A stretch of 64,000 nt of DNA, taken from NCBI GenBank assembly GCA_934573855.1, contig CAKTMF010000005.1:1-64000 (forward strand), written 5' to 3'. The notes under the pieces are model-generated. The model made no database searches, was not told the DNA's origin, and saw only the letters and a list, made by a program, of their open reading frames with translations. Shown in pieces: positions 1 through 7,810 of the stretch. Numbering within the stretch: the first letter of the stretch is position 1; each line of letters begins with the position of its first letter. The DNA comes from an uncultured Oscillospiraceae bacterium (GTDB lineage Bacteria; Bacillota; Clostridia; Oscillospirales; Oscillospiraceae). The position numbers and the translations under genes are program-made.

Positions 1-60
1 TTAGCATAAGCTTTGTTCTTACATTGTTCAATTTTCAAGGTACACTCTCGCTACCGCCTC
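1..60 (-). other. rRNA operon leader (5' of 16S, partial)
   Basis: Read on the minus strand, 39 to 23 gives CTTGAAAATTGAACAAT. It closely resembles the conserved TTTGAAAACTAAACAA box found in Bacillus 16S rRNA leaders just before the mature 16S. It follows two tandem rRNA-type promoters. The 16S gene should therefore begin just left of coordinate 1 and run away from oriC, co-directional with the leftward fork. The rRNA itself is not in the window, so this is inference from leader plus promoters. Confidence 0.7.
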
Positions 61-78
61 ATCGGCGACAGCTTGTTT

Positions 79-213
79 ATATTAGCACTTTTGTTTCGCT
101 TTGTCAACTACTTTTTTAACTTTTCCAGAAAAAAGTTTCTGACTCGCTGCTCATCTGTGCTTGCCGTCTCGCGACAGCTTGCCTAATATAGCACCGGAAA
201 TGTCGAAAGTCAA
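79..213 (-). promoter_or_regulatory. Tandem rRNA promoters P1 and P2
   Basis: P1 has TTGACT (minus strand of 208-213), 17 bp, then TATATT (185-190). P2 has TTGACA (102-107), 17 bp, then TAATAT (79-84). Each -10 box is followed by a similar CAAGCTGTCGC block, so the two units look duplicated. Spacing, tandem arrangement and the downstream 16S leader fit rRNA promoters. They are divergent from the gerA-family promoter at 263-292. Confidence 0.8.
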
Positions 214-262
214 GCTTTTTTTGCGAAAAAATCGGGCAAAAATCAGCTATTTTTTTCGGTAC

Positions 263-292
263 TAAATATTGTACTTTGTTTTGGGCATACTA
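263..292 (+). promoter_or_regulatory. Putative forespore sigma-G promoter of the ger operon
   Basis: TAAATA (263-268), 17 bp, CATACTA (286-292). The -10 is a perfect match to the Bacillus sigma-G consensus CATACTA and the -35 is one base off TGAATA. Germinant receptor operons are classically sigma-G dependent. Transcription should begin about 7 nt downstream, at roughly 299, which is the A of the first ATG of the gene. Confidence 0.6.
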
Positions 293-298
293 CACCAT

Positions 299-1810
299 AT
301 GTATTGGCATAACAAGGAAAAGCCGGCGCCGCACCCGGCCTCCGGACAGGAGTACAGCTGCGGCATTTCACAAAAAGAGCTTGAGGACGTTTTCGCAAAC
401 TGTGCGGACTTTGAGACGCGCGGGATAGACCCCGGACTTGCCGGGGGCGAGGCGCTCACAGTGTGCTGGCTCGACGGCATAGTTTCGGCAAAGGACGTGT
501 CCGAGTGCGTGCTGCGGCCGCTGACGGAGGTCTACCGCTCCGGCGAGACAGCGGATGCCGCGGCGCTGATGGAGCGGCTGCTCTCGGGCGGCGTATACAG
601 CTGCTCGGTGAAAAAGTGCGGCACCGCCGACGAGCTGCTCTCCGCCCTGACGCACGGCCACTGCGCGATAGTGTTCGAGTCGCTGGGCGCGGCGCTCAGC
701 TTCGAGGTGCGCTCGTCAAATGTCCGCAGTATCGGCGAGCCGACGCTCGAAAAGTCCATCAAGGGCGCGAAGGACTCCTTTGTCGAGACTCTGCGGACGA
801 ACACGGCGCTCGTGCGGCGGCGCATATGCACGCCCAAGCTCAAGGTCGTTGAGAACGCCGTCGGGCGAAAGTCCCACACGAACGTAGCCGTGATGTTCAT
901 TGACGGCGTGGTCGACCCCGCGCTCGTGGAGGAGACGTGCCGGAGGCTCGACGCGCTGGACGTGGATGCGCTCGTCTCGACGGGGACGCTCGAGGAATAC
1001 ATCGTCGACAAGCCCCTCTCTCCCTTTCCGCAGCTCCTGCACACGGAGCGGCCCGACCGCTTCGCCGCCTACCTTCTTGAAGGACGGGTGGGTATACTCG
1101 CGGACGGGCTGCCGGAGGGACTCGTGCTGCCGGTGACGTTCGCGGAGTTCATGCGCGTGGGCGACGACCGCGCCAACCATTTCTCCTACGCGGCGGTGCT
1201 GACGCTGCTGCGCTACCTCGCGCTGTTCATCGCGCTGTACCTGCCGGCGCTCTATGTGGCGGTGGCGCTCTATCACCAGGAGATGATACCGACGGGGCTT
1301 CTGATCTCTATCATCGAGGCGAAGCAGAACGTGCCGTTTTCCACGGCGCTGGAGGTAACGGGGATGCTGATCGCGTTCTCCCTTCTGCAGGAGGCGGGTC
1401 TCCGGCTGCCGAACCCGGTGGGCGACACGGTGTCGATCATCGGCGCGCTCATCGTCGGCCAGTCTGCGGTGGAGGCGCAGGTCGTCTCGCCCATTGCGAT
1501 AATCGTGGTGGCGTTCTCGGGTATAGCCTGCTACACGCTGCCGAGCCAGGACATGGGCGCTGCGGTGAGGCTCTCGCGCTTCGCGCTGCTGCTCGCGGCG
1601 ATGGCGGCGGGGCTGTTCGGGGTATTTGCCGCGAGCTGCCTTCTGCTGCTGCACCTTGCAGGTATAGACAGCTACGGCGTGAACTACACCGCGCCGCTCA
1701 CCGACGGGCGGCCGTGGGGGCTTATCCGGCTGCTGTTCCTGCCGCCGAAATTTATGGACAAGTTCCGCGACCCTCTGCTGAACACGCCCGACAAAAGGAG
1801 GCAGAAATGA
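299..1810 (+). CDS. Spore germination protein, GerA family (germinant receptor A subunit)
   Basis: A subunit of a nutrient germinant receptor of the inner spore membrane. The protein is 503 aa. The soluble N-terminal half (~1-290) is followed by the GerA membrane domain with about five hydrophobic segments. Typical family signatures are visible: YHQEMIPT near 330, NPVGDTVSIIGALIVGQSAVEA, and PSQDM after a membrane helix. I chose ATG at 299; a TTG at 269 is in frame but lies within the predicted promoter. Neither start has a ribosome binding site, and 299 coincides with the predicted transcription start, so the mRNA may be leaderless. The stop overlaps the start of the GerC-like gene (ATGA), so the three ger genes form one operon. 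The family is certain; the germinant is unknown. Confidence 0.92.
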   Translation: MYWHNKEKPAPHPASGQEYSCGISQKELEDVFANCADFETRGIDPGLAGGEALTVCWLDGIVSAKDVSECVLRPLTEVYRSGETADAAALMERLLSGGVYSCSVKKCGTADELLSALTHGHCAIVFESLGAALSFEVRSSNVRSIGEPTLEKSIKGAKDSFVETLRTNTALVRRRICTPKLKVVENAVGRKSHTNVAVMFIDGVVDPALVEETCRRLDALDVDALVSTGTLEEYIVDKPLSPFPQLLHTERPDRFAAYLLEGRVGILADGLPEGLVLPVTFAEFMRVGDDRANHFSYAAVLTLLRYLALFIALYLPALYVAVALYHQEMIPTGLLISIIEAKQNVPFSTALEVTGMLIAFSLLQEAGLRLPNPVGDTVSIIGALIVGQSAVEAQVVSPIAIIVVAFSGIACYTLPSQDMGAAVRLSRFALLLAAMAAGLFGVFAASCLLLLHLAGIDSYGVNYTAPLTDGRPWGLIRLLFLPPKFMDKFRDPLLNTPDKRRQK

Positions 1811-2922
1811 AAAAGGCTCTCTCCTTACTATATACAATTATAATGCTCCCGCTCCTGTGCGGCTGCGACTCATTTTTTCTGAACCAGCGGGAGGTGGAAC
1901 ACCTCCTCGTCATCCAGACCATGGGCATTGACCGCGACGGGGAGGACGTGTCGCTCTCGCTCGCCTCGGCCGCGGACAGGACGAGCGGCCCGGTGCGGCT
2001 CTCGGGGCGGGGTGAGTCAGTCACCACCGCGATAGACCGCATACGCCGCCACTCCTATGAAAACGATCTCTTTTCCGCCCACGTCAGCCACATCGTCATC
2101 GGCGAGGCGGCGGCAAAGGACGGGATCGACGGCATCATCGCCTACATCTGCCGCTCCCCCGACATCAGGATAGACGTGCCGATGTATGTCGTAAAGGGCG
2201 GCACGGCGGCGGAGCTGGTCCTCAACTCCGGCGACGGCTCCGTGGGTGCGTCGGAGATACTCAACGGCATACAGACGAGCCTGCGCGACCACGACGCCTT
2301 CCGCAGCATTACGGCGGCGGAGGCCGCGCGCTCACTGGCCCGGCACGGCAGCACGCTCATCTGCGCGCTCGAATACGCCGACGGCTCGAAGGGCGGCGAG
2401 GACGGCGGCAAGACGGCCTCGATTTGCGGCTACGCGGTGATACGAAACGGCGCGCTGTGCGCCTTTCTTGACCGTGAGGAGTCGATCGCGGCGGGGCTGC
2501 TGATGAACGAGGACGGGATAAGCGACATCGTGGTCAAGGACCACAGCGGCAAGCCCGTGACGCTCGAGATCGACCGGGGCAGCGCCGAGATCAGCGCCGT
2601 GACGGATGACGGCGGGACGCTCACCGGGCTTGACGTATTCGTCCGGGTCGGCGCTACAGTAACGGAGACAGAGGACGACAGCGCGGGGACGGACTACCTG
2701 ACGGCGCGGCTCGAGTCCTCCGTATCTGACAGTGTCGGCGCGGTGCTGAGCGCGGAAAAGGAGCTGGGCGCGGACTTTCTCGGTCTCGGGAGCCGGATAA
2801 AGGGGCTTTCAGGCGACAGGTTCCGCGAACCCGGCTCGTTCGCGCTGGCGCTGCCGGAGCTGACTCTGAGGGTACACGTCAGCGCGGAGCTGGCGCACAC
2901 TAACGATATAAGGGACGCATAA
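1807..2922 (+). CDS. Ger(x)C family spore germination lipoprotein (receptor C subunit)
   Basis: C subunit of the germinant receptor, a lipoprotein expected on the outer face of the inner spore membrane. The 371-aa product starts with a lipoprotein signal peptide ending in LLCGC, with Cys19 or so as the lipidated residue. The following NQREVEHLLVIQTMGID stretch is typical of Ger(x)C proteins (usual form REIE-L--V--IGID). A reading frame upstream of 1807 is open, but ATG 1807 has an AAAGGAGG site 6-7 nt upstream and overlaps the gerA stop by 4 nt, so it is the start. Followed without a gap by the GerB-type permease gene. Confidence 0.93.
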   Translation: MKKALSLLYTIIMLPLLCGCDSFFLNQREVEHLLVIQTMGIDRDGEDVSLSLASAADRTSGPVRLSGRGESVTTAIDRIRRHSYENDLFSAHVSHIVIGEAAAKDGIDGIIAYICRSPDIRIDVPMYVVKGGTAAELVLNSGDGSVGASEILNGIQTSLRDHDAFRSITAAEAARSLARHGSTLICALEYADGSKGGEDGGKTASICGYAVIRNGALCAFLDREESIAAGLLMNEDGISDIVVKDHSGKPVTLEIDRGSAEISAVTDDGGTLTGLDVFVRVGATVTETEDDSAGTDYLTARLESSVSDSVGAVLSAEKELGADFLGLGSRIKGLSGDRFREPGSFALALPELTLRVHVSAELAHTNDIRDA

Positions 2923-4050
2923 ATGAACTCTGATCTGAAATTTGAGCGTAATCAGCTCATGGCATTTTCGTGGCTGCTGCTGCTCACGCCGGCGCTGCGG
3001 CTCTTCCCGTCGGAGGCGTCGCGGCTGGCCGGGCGGGGCGCGTGGCTGTCCGCGCTGGTTTCGGCGCTGCCGCTGGCGCTGTATGTCTTTTTCCTCACTC
3101 GCTTCATGGATCATCGGCAGGAGGACGAGGGCATGGGCGAGCTCATCGTCCGCTCTCTCGGCGGGCGCGGCGGCCGGGCGGTGCTGACGCTCTTCGGGCT
3201 GTGGTTCGGACTGTACGCGGGCTTCGTCCTGCGTTCGGGGGCGGAGCGCTTTCTCACGACGGTCTATTCAAACAGCACGCCCGAGTTTTTCTCCGTCGTT
3301 CTCGGCACGGCGGCGCTTATCGCGGCGCTCGGCTCGCCGCGCTCGATGGCAAGGGTCGCAAAGATGGTGCTGCCGGTGGTGCTGGGGGTAATGCTGCTGG
3401 TGCTTATCTCGGCGCTCAGCTCGGTGGACGCCTCGAACTTTCTCCCGCTCTCCGGGGCCGACGCCGTGCCGGTGGTGCTGGGAGTCGTCCCCGGTGTGAA
3501 CATCATCGCGGCGGTGCTGTACATCGTCTGCTTCATCGAGGGCGACACCCGCAGACGGCCGGGACGCTTCAGGGCCTTCATGATCTGGGTGATCCTTGCC
3601 TGTCTCATGCTCGCGACGATTATTTTCGACCTCTTCGGCGCGTTCGGTCCGGAGCTTACGTCGCAGCTGACGCGGCCGTTTTTCTCGCTGGTGCGGAACA
3701 TGGTGTTCTTCAAGGCGGTGGAGCGTATCGAGGCGCTGGTGGTGTCGCTGTGGGTGTTCCCGGATTTTCTGATGGTGTCGCTGCTCATTTATCTCTCGCA
3801 GTTCTGTCTGCGTCTGGGCTGGTGCGAGTCGGCGCGCTACCGGGGTGAAAAGCTCACAGACGTGTCCGGCGGGCGCTGGATCATATGGCTGTGCGGCACG
3901 GCGGCGGTGATCTGCGCGATCTTCATCGGGCCGGATTCCGCCTCGCTCTCGCTCTGGTCGGATAGAGTTATACCGATAGTGAATATGAGCTTCGCGTTTC
4001 TCGTCCTCCCGGCGGTGTTCGCCGTGGGGAAGATAAGCAAGCGCCTGTGA
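2923..4050 (+). CDS. GerB family spore germination permease (receptor B subunit)
   Basis: B subunit of the germinant receptor, of the APC (amino acid-polyamine-cation) transporter superfamily. It is 375 aa with about ten hydrophobic segments, the usual size for GerB/GerKB/YndE proteins. The ATG immediately follows the GerC-like stop codon, so translational coupling is likely. The order A-C-B differs from the A-B-C order of Bacillus gerA but is common in other germination operons. A strong terminator overlaps its stop codon, closing the operon. Confidence 0.9.
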   Translation: MNSDLKFERNQLMAFSWLLLLTPALRLFPSEASRLAGRGAWLSALVSALPLALYVFFLTRFMDHRQEDEGMGELIVRSLGGRGGRAVLTLFGLWFGLYAGFVLRSGAERFLTTVYSNSTPEFFSVVLGTAALIAALGSPRSMARVAKMVLPVVLGVMLLVLISALSSVDASNFLPLSGADAVPVVLGVVPGVNIIAAVLYIVCFIEGDTRRRPGRFRAFMIWVILACLMLATIIFDLFGAFGPELTSQLTRPFFSLVRNMVFFKAVERIEALVVSLWVFPDFLMVSLLIYLSQFCLRLGWCESARYRGEKLTDVSGGRWIIWLCGTAAVICAIFIGPDSASLSLWSDRVIPIVNMSFAFLVLPAVFAVGKISKRL

Positions 4051-4076
4051 GACGGTCTCACAGGCGCTTTTTGGGG
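4041..4076 (+). terminator. Terminator of the ger operon
   Basis: A 13-bp inverted repeat, GCGCCTGTGAGAC at 4041-4053 and its complement at 4055-4067, is followed by TTTTTGGGGCTTTT. The stem begins inside the last codons of the GerB-like gene and includes its stop codon. It separates the ger operon from the convergent adhE gene. Confidence 0.85.
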
Positions 4077-4089
4077 CTTTTGGGGGGTA

Positions 4090-6720
4090 TTACTTTTTCA
4101 CGTTGTCGCGGCCGTAGTAGGCGTTGAGGTACATCTGGCGTATCTCGGACACCAGCGGATAGCGGGGGTTCGCAGCGGTGCATTGGTCGTCGAAGGCGTT
4201 GATGCTCATCTCGTCGAGCGTGGCGAGGAACGCCTTTTCGTCCGGCACATAGTCCCGTATCGTGGGCATGATACCCAGCGACGCCTTGAGATTGTCGAGC
4301 GCCTTGATGAGCAGCTCGAGCTTCTCCTCGTTGGTATTGCCGCCGAGCTTGAGGGCGTCGGCGATCTGCGCGTAGCGCTCGATGGTGTGGGGGTGGTCAT
4401 ACTGCGGGAAGGTACCCATGCGCACGGGGGCGTTGGCGGCGTTGAAGCGCAGCACCTCGTCGAGCATGAGGGCGTTGGCTATGCCGTGTTGGACATGGTG
4501 GTAGGCGCCGAGCTTGTGCGCCATGGAGTGGCACACGCCGAGGAACGCGTTTGCGAAGGCCATGCCCGCCATGGTCGCGGCGTTCGCCATCTTTTCGCGG
4601 GCGACGATATCTGTCGCGCCGTTCTTGTAGGCGAGAGGCAGATACTCGAATATGAGCTTGAGCGCGCCGATGGCCATGGCGTCGGAGTAGTCGGTGGCCA
4701 TCATGGAGGCATAGGCCTCCAGCGCGTGGGAGGCGGCGTCGATACCGGAGGAGGCGGTCAGCCCCTTGGGCGCGGTCATGTGGAGATCCGGGTCGATGAT
4801 CGCCATTTTGGGCATGAGCTCATAGTCGGCGAGGGGGTACTTGATACCGGTCTTTTCGTCGGTGATGACGGCGAAGGGCGTGACCTCGGAGCCGGTGCCG
4901 GCGGTGGTGGGGATGGCGATGAAGTACGCCTTTTCTCCCATGTGGGGGAAGGTGTAGATACGCTTGCGGATGTCGCTGAAGCGCATGGCCATGTCGTTGA
5001 AGTCGGCGTCCGGGTGTTCGTAGAGCATCCACATGATCTTGGCCGCGTCCATGGCCGAGCCGCCGCCTACGGCGATGATGACGTCCGGGCGGAAGGCCTG
5101 CATCTGTGCGGCGCCCTCTCTTGCGCAGGCAAGGGTGGGATCGGGCGTGACGCCGAAGAACACGGTGTGGTTTATGCCCAGCTCGTCGAGCTTGTCGGTG
5201 ATGGGCTTGAGTCCGCCGCTGGTGTAGGTGTGGTGGCCGGTAACGATGAAGGCGCTCTTCTTATTATAAACATGCTTGAGCTCGTTGAGGGCGATGGGCA
5301 GGCAGCCGGGCTTGATATAGACCTTTTCGGGCGCGCGGAACCAGAGCATGTTCTCTCTTCTCTCCGCGACGGTCTTGATGTTCAGGAGCTGCTTGACGGA
5401 TACGTTCTCGCTGACGGCGTTGCCGCCCCACGAGCCGCAGCCGAGGGTGAGCGACGGGGTCATCATGAAGTTGTATATGTCGCCGAGACCGCCCTGCGCC
5501 GCCGGGGTGTTGACGAGGATACGGCAGGTCTTCATCCTCTCGGAGAACTCCTTGAGCTTATCCTGACGGACGACCTCGTCGAGGTATATGCTGGAGGTGT
5601 GGCCGCGGCCGCCGAGCTGGATGAGCTGCTCGGCCTTGTCGAGCGCGTCGGCGAAGTCCCTCGCGCGGTACATGCCCAGCACAGGGGAGAGCTTTTCGTG
5701 GGCAAAGGGTTCGTCGAGGCTTATGTCCGCGACCTCGCCGATGAGTATCTTCGTTCCCTCGGGGACATCTACGCCGGCGAGCTTTGCGATGTATGGGGCG
5801 GATTTGCCGACGATGTCCGCGTTGACGCTGCCGTCGCGGATGACGGTGGAGCCGACCTTGGCTATCTCGTCGCCCTTGAGGAAGTAGCAGCCGCGCTTTT
5901 CAAATTCGTCACGGACCTTCTGGTATATTTTGTCAAGGACGATGACGGACTGCTCTGAGGCGCAGATCATGCCGTTATCAAAGACCTTGGAGTGAACGAT
6001 GGAGTTCACGGCCAGCAGGATGTCGGCGGAGCTGTCGATGATGGCGGGGGTGTTGCCCGCGCCGACGCCCACCGCGGGGGTGCCGGAGGAATAGGCCGCG
6101 TGGACCATTCTCGGGCCGCCGGTGGCGAGTATCAGGTCGCAGCTTTCCATGAGCTGGCGGGTGAGGTCGCGGGTGGGCATGTCGATCCAGCCGATGATAT
6201 TCTCAGGCGCGCCGGCGGCGACGGCCGCATCAAGCACGACCCTGGCCGCGGCGATGGTGGACTTCGCGGCTCTGTGGTGCGGGCTGAGAATAATGCCGTT
6301 TCTGGTCTTGAGGGCCATGAGGCACTTGAAAATGGCGGTAGAGGTGGGGTTCGTGGTCGGGATGATGGCGCAGATGATACCCACCGGCTCCGCGATCTTT
6401 CTCACGCCGAACTGGCGGTCATCGTCGATAATGCCGCAGGTCTTGACGTCCCTGTAGGCGTTGTAGATGTATTCGCTGGCGAAGTGGTTCTTAATCGCCT
6501 TGTCCTCCATTATGCCCATGCCGGTCTCTTCGACGGCCATCCTCGCGAGCGGTATGCGCTGCATATTCGCGGCGACTGCGGCGGCGAAGAATATTTTATC
6601 GACCTGCTCCTGGGTGAAGGTGGAATATTCCTGCTGGGCGGCCCTGACTCTATCTATGAGCGCGGTAAGCTGCTGGGAATCTTCAACGCCCGGTTTCTTT
6701 TCGATCTTCTCGTTTTTCAT
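4090..6720 (-). CDS. adhE: Bifunctional acetaldehyde-CoA / alcohol dehydrogenase AdhE
   Basis: Reduces acetyl-CoA to acetaldehyde and then ethanol with two NADH, regenerating NAD+ during fermentation. In this family the protein forms filamentous spirosomes in the cytoplasm. The 876-aa protein has an N-terminal CoA-acylating aldehyde dehydrogenase half (~10-440), with the nucleophile Cys253 in MICASEQS, and a C-terminal iron-dependent alcohol dehydrogenase half (~450-870). The latter has GGGSAMDAAK, GTGSEVTPFAV and the metal-binding histidines in CHSMAHKLGAYHHVQHG. The frame is open upstream to 6885, but ATG 6720 has GGAGG 5 nt upstream and gives the normal family length. A consensus promoter with a Rex-like operator lies ~250 bp upstream, predicting redox control. 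Confidence 0.97.
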   Translation of the reverse strand: MKNEKIEKKPGVEDSQQLTALIDRVRAAQQEYSTFTQEQVDKIFFAAAVAANMQRIPLARMAVEETGMGIMEDKAIKNHFASEYIYNAYRDVKTCGIIDDDRQFGVRKIAEPVGIICAIIPTTNPTSTAIFKCLMALKTRNGIILSPHHRAAKSTIAAARVVLDAAVAAGAPENIIGWIDMPTRDLTRQLMESCDLILATGGPRMVHAAYSSGTPAVGVGAGNTPAIIDSSADILLAVNSIVHSKVFDNGMICASEQSVIVLDKIYQKVRDEFEKRGCYFLKGDEIAKVGSTVIRDGSVNADIVGKSAPYIAKLAGVDVPEGTKILIGEVADISLDEPFAHEKLSPVLGMYRARDFADALDKAEQLIQLGGRGHTSSIYLDEVVRQDKLKEFSERMKTCRILVNTPAAQGGLGDIYNFMMTPSLTLGCGSWGGNAVSENVSVKQLLNIKTVAERRENMLWFRAPEKVYIKPGCLPIALNELKHVYNKKSAFIVTGHHTYTSGGLKPITDKLDELGINHTVFFGVTPDPTLACAREGAAQMQAFRPDVIIAVGGGSAMDAAKIMWMLYEHPDADFNDMAMRFSDIRKRIYTFPHMGEKAYFIAIPTTAGTGSEVTPFAVITDEKTGIKYPLADYELMPKMAIIDPDLHMTAPKGLTASSGIDAASHALEAYASMMATDYSDAMAIGALKLIFEYLPLAYKNGATDIVAREKMANAATMAGMAFANAFLGVCHSMAHKLGAYHHVQHGIANALMLDEVLRFNAANAPVRMGTFPQYDHPHTIERYAQIADALKLGGNTNEEKLELLIKALDNLKASLGIMPTIRDYVPDEKAFLATLDEMSINAFDDQCTAANPRYPLVSEIRQMYLNAYYGRDNVKK

Positions 6721-6951
6721 GGTGTCCTCCATAAGCCCTGTGTCCGCGTGGGACACGATATTGATATAATCTGACCTGTCTGCGGCGGAGCGCGGCGCGT
6801 TTGCCGCGGGCGGCGGGAAGCTCGTCAGCCTCCTCCAACCAATTATCGGATATTCCCTGCCGCTTTTTCTCTGTGAGCCGGGCAAAGCGGCGCACTGTGA
6901 ATGAACGCGCTGACTTTCGCGAATATATTATGCCCAGCGGCGGCGCAAACA

Positions 6952-7003
6952 TTGTTAAATTATTATCTATACGCATTATACTCAATAGTTAAATTAATGT
7001 CAA
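6952..7003 (-). promoter_or_regulatory. adhE promoter with Rex-like operator
   Basis: On the minus strand, TTGACA (6998-7003), 17 bp, TATAAT (6975-6980) is a perfect sigma-A consensus. At 6952-6969 the plus strand reads TTGTTAA-ATTA-TTATCTA, matching the Rex operator TTGTTAA-N4-TTAACAA at 7/7 and 5/7. It overlaps the expected start site near 6968. Rex represses adhE in other Clostridia when NADH is low, so the placement makes sense. The assignment of Rex is inference. A 5' UTR of about 250 nt separates the promoter from adhE. Confidence 0.7.
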
Positions 7004-7129
7004 TTAGCTGTGTGACCAAAAAATATGGCCATAATGAGGTATTGTGGGAGACGGCATTGGTATATTTCGACAAATTTTTAACAGCTTCAAATCCACGGCG
7101 GGCGCGGGCCAAAGGCTTTCCACATGTAT

Positions 7130-7258
7130 GCTTCCCCCGCCGGGGGAAGCTGCCCCCCTCAGCCGGCCATTCGGCCGGCAGCTCCCCCGCCGGGGGAGCC
7201 ATGGCGGCGTCGCTCCTTGTCCCCGTCCTGCTGTAGGGGAGGGGCTTGCTCCTCCCGT
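7130..7258. repeat. GC-rich intergenic palindromic repeats (cluster 1)
   Basis: The cluster consists of nested palindromes: CTTCCCCCGCCGGGGGAAG (7131-7149), CAGCCGGCC-ATT-CGGCCGGCAG, then GCTCCCCCGCCGGGGGAGC. At 7220-7258 it adds the variant CCCCGTCCTGCTGTAGGGGAGGGGCTTGCTCCTCCC. The same blocks recur at eight other intergenic sites in this window. They lie in the 1.1-kb gap between adhE and the ATPase gene, where I see no credible gene. The stretch 7260-7560 holds only degenerate pieces of the same family, including a GACGGATGAGG end near 7523. Confidence 0.75.
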
Positions 7259-7561
7259 GCTGCGGGCATTGCCACGCCGGAGAAAATTTAAGGAAACTCT
7301 GATTAAATCAAAGTGCTCAGATTTGCGGCAGAAATTTTCGCTGGCGAGGAAGAAAAGTGCAGGAATACTTTGTGTATTTCAAACTTTTCTGACGAAGACC
7401 AGCGGGGATTTATGCCGTGAAGATGGGCGCGGGGATTTATTCAGAGGTTCCTTAAGCCTCCCTCTGACGGAGAACGCGCCCTAACGCCTTTCCCTTAAGC
7501 GGAAGGCGGCACGACGACGTCGTGACGGATGAGGTGGCAAAGCGCAGAGACAACAAGTTTA

Positions 7562-7660
7562 CCCCTCATCAGTCTGCTCCGCAGACAACTTCTCCCGAGG
7601 GAGAAGCCATTTTTTACGCTCCCCGTCCCGCCGTAGGGGAGGGGCTTGCTCCTCCCGCGT
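7562..7660. repeat. GC-rich intergenic palindromic repeats (cluster 2)
   Basis: Starts with CCCCTCATCAGTCTGCTCCGC, the most conserved block of the family. It continues with a CTTCTCCC-GAG-GGAGAAG palindrome and the CCCCGTCCCGCCGTAGGGGAGGGGCTTGCTCCTCCC block. Non-coding by appearance. Confidence 0.75.
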
Positions 7661-7752
7661 TAAAAAAGCCTTCCCGCGCAGCGCCGTCTCCTCATGCCTC
7701 CCTCTGTCGGCTTTGCCGCCGGGGGCGCCACAGAGCCGGACTCGAGAAAAAC

Positions 7753-7788
7753 GGCGCAAAAATGCCGGTGCGGGAACTCCGCACCGGC
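7753..7788 (-). terminator. Terminator of the msmX-like gene
   Basis: Minus-strand hairpin GCCGGTGCGG / CCGCACCGGC (7764-7788) followed by ATTTTTGCGCCGTTTTT. It begins 22 bp beyond the ATPase gene stop. Confidence 0.85.
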
Positions 7789-7810
7789 AGGCTGACATGT
7801 TATTGATCTT

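Noticed and set aside
4183..5958. 591-codon plus-strand frame opposite adhE
   Set aside because: GC-rich third codon positions of adhE keep the opposite frame open. It has no start signal, no recognisable domain and low-complexity composition. The same applies to the 664-codon frame opposite mfd (43728-45722), the 641-codon frame opposite gyrB and the 568-codon frame opposite gyrA.
7522..7806. 94-codon frame in the adhE-ATPase gap
   Set aside because: It consists of GC-rich repeat blocks; the same peptide fragments appear wherever the repeat occurs.
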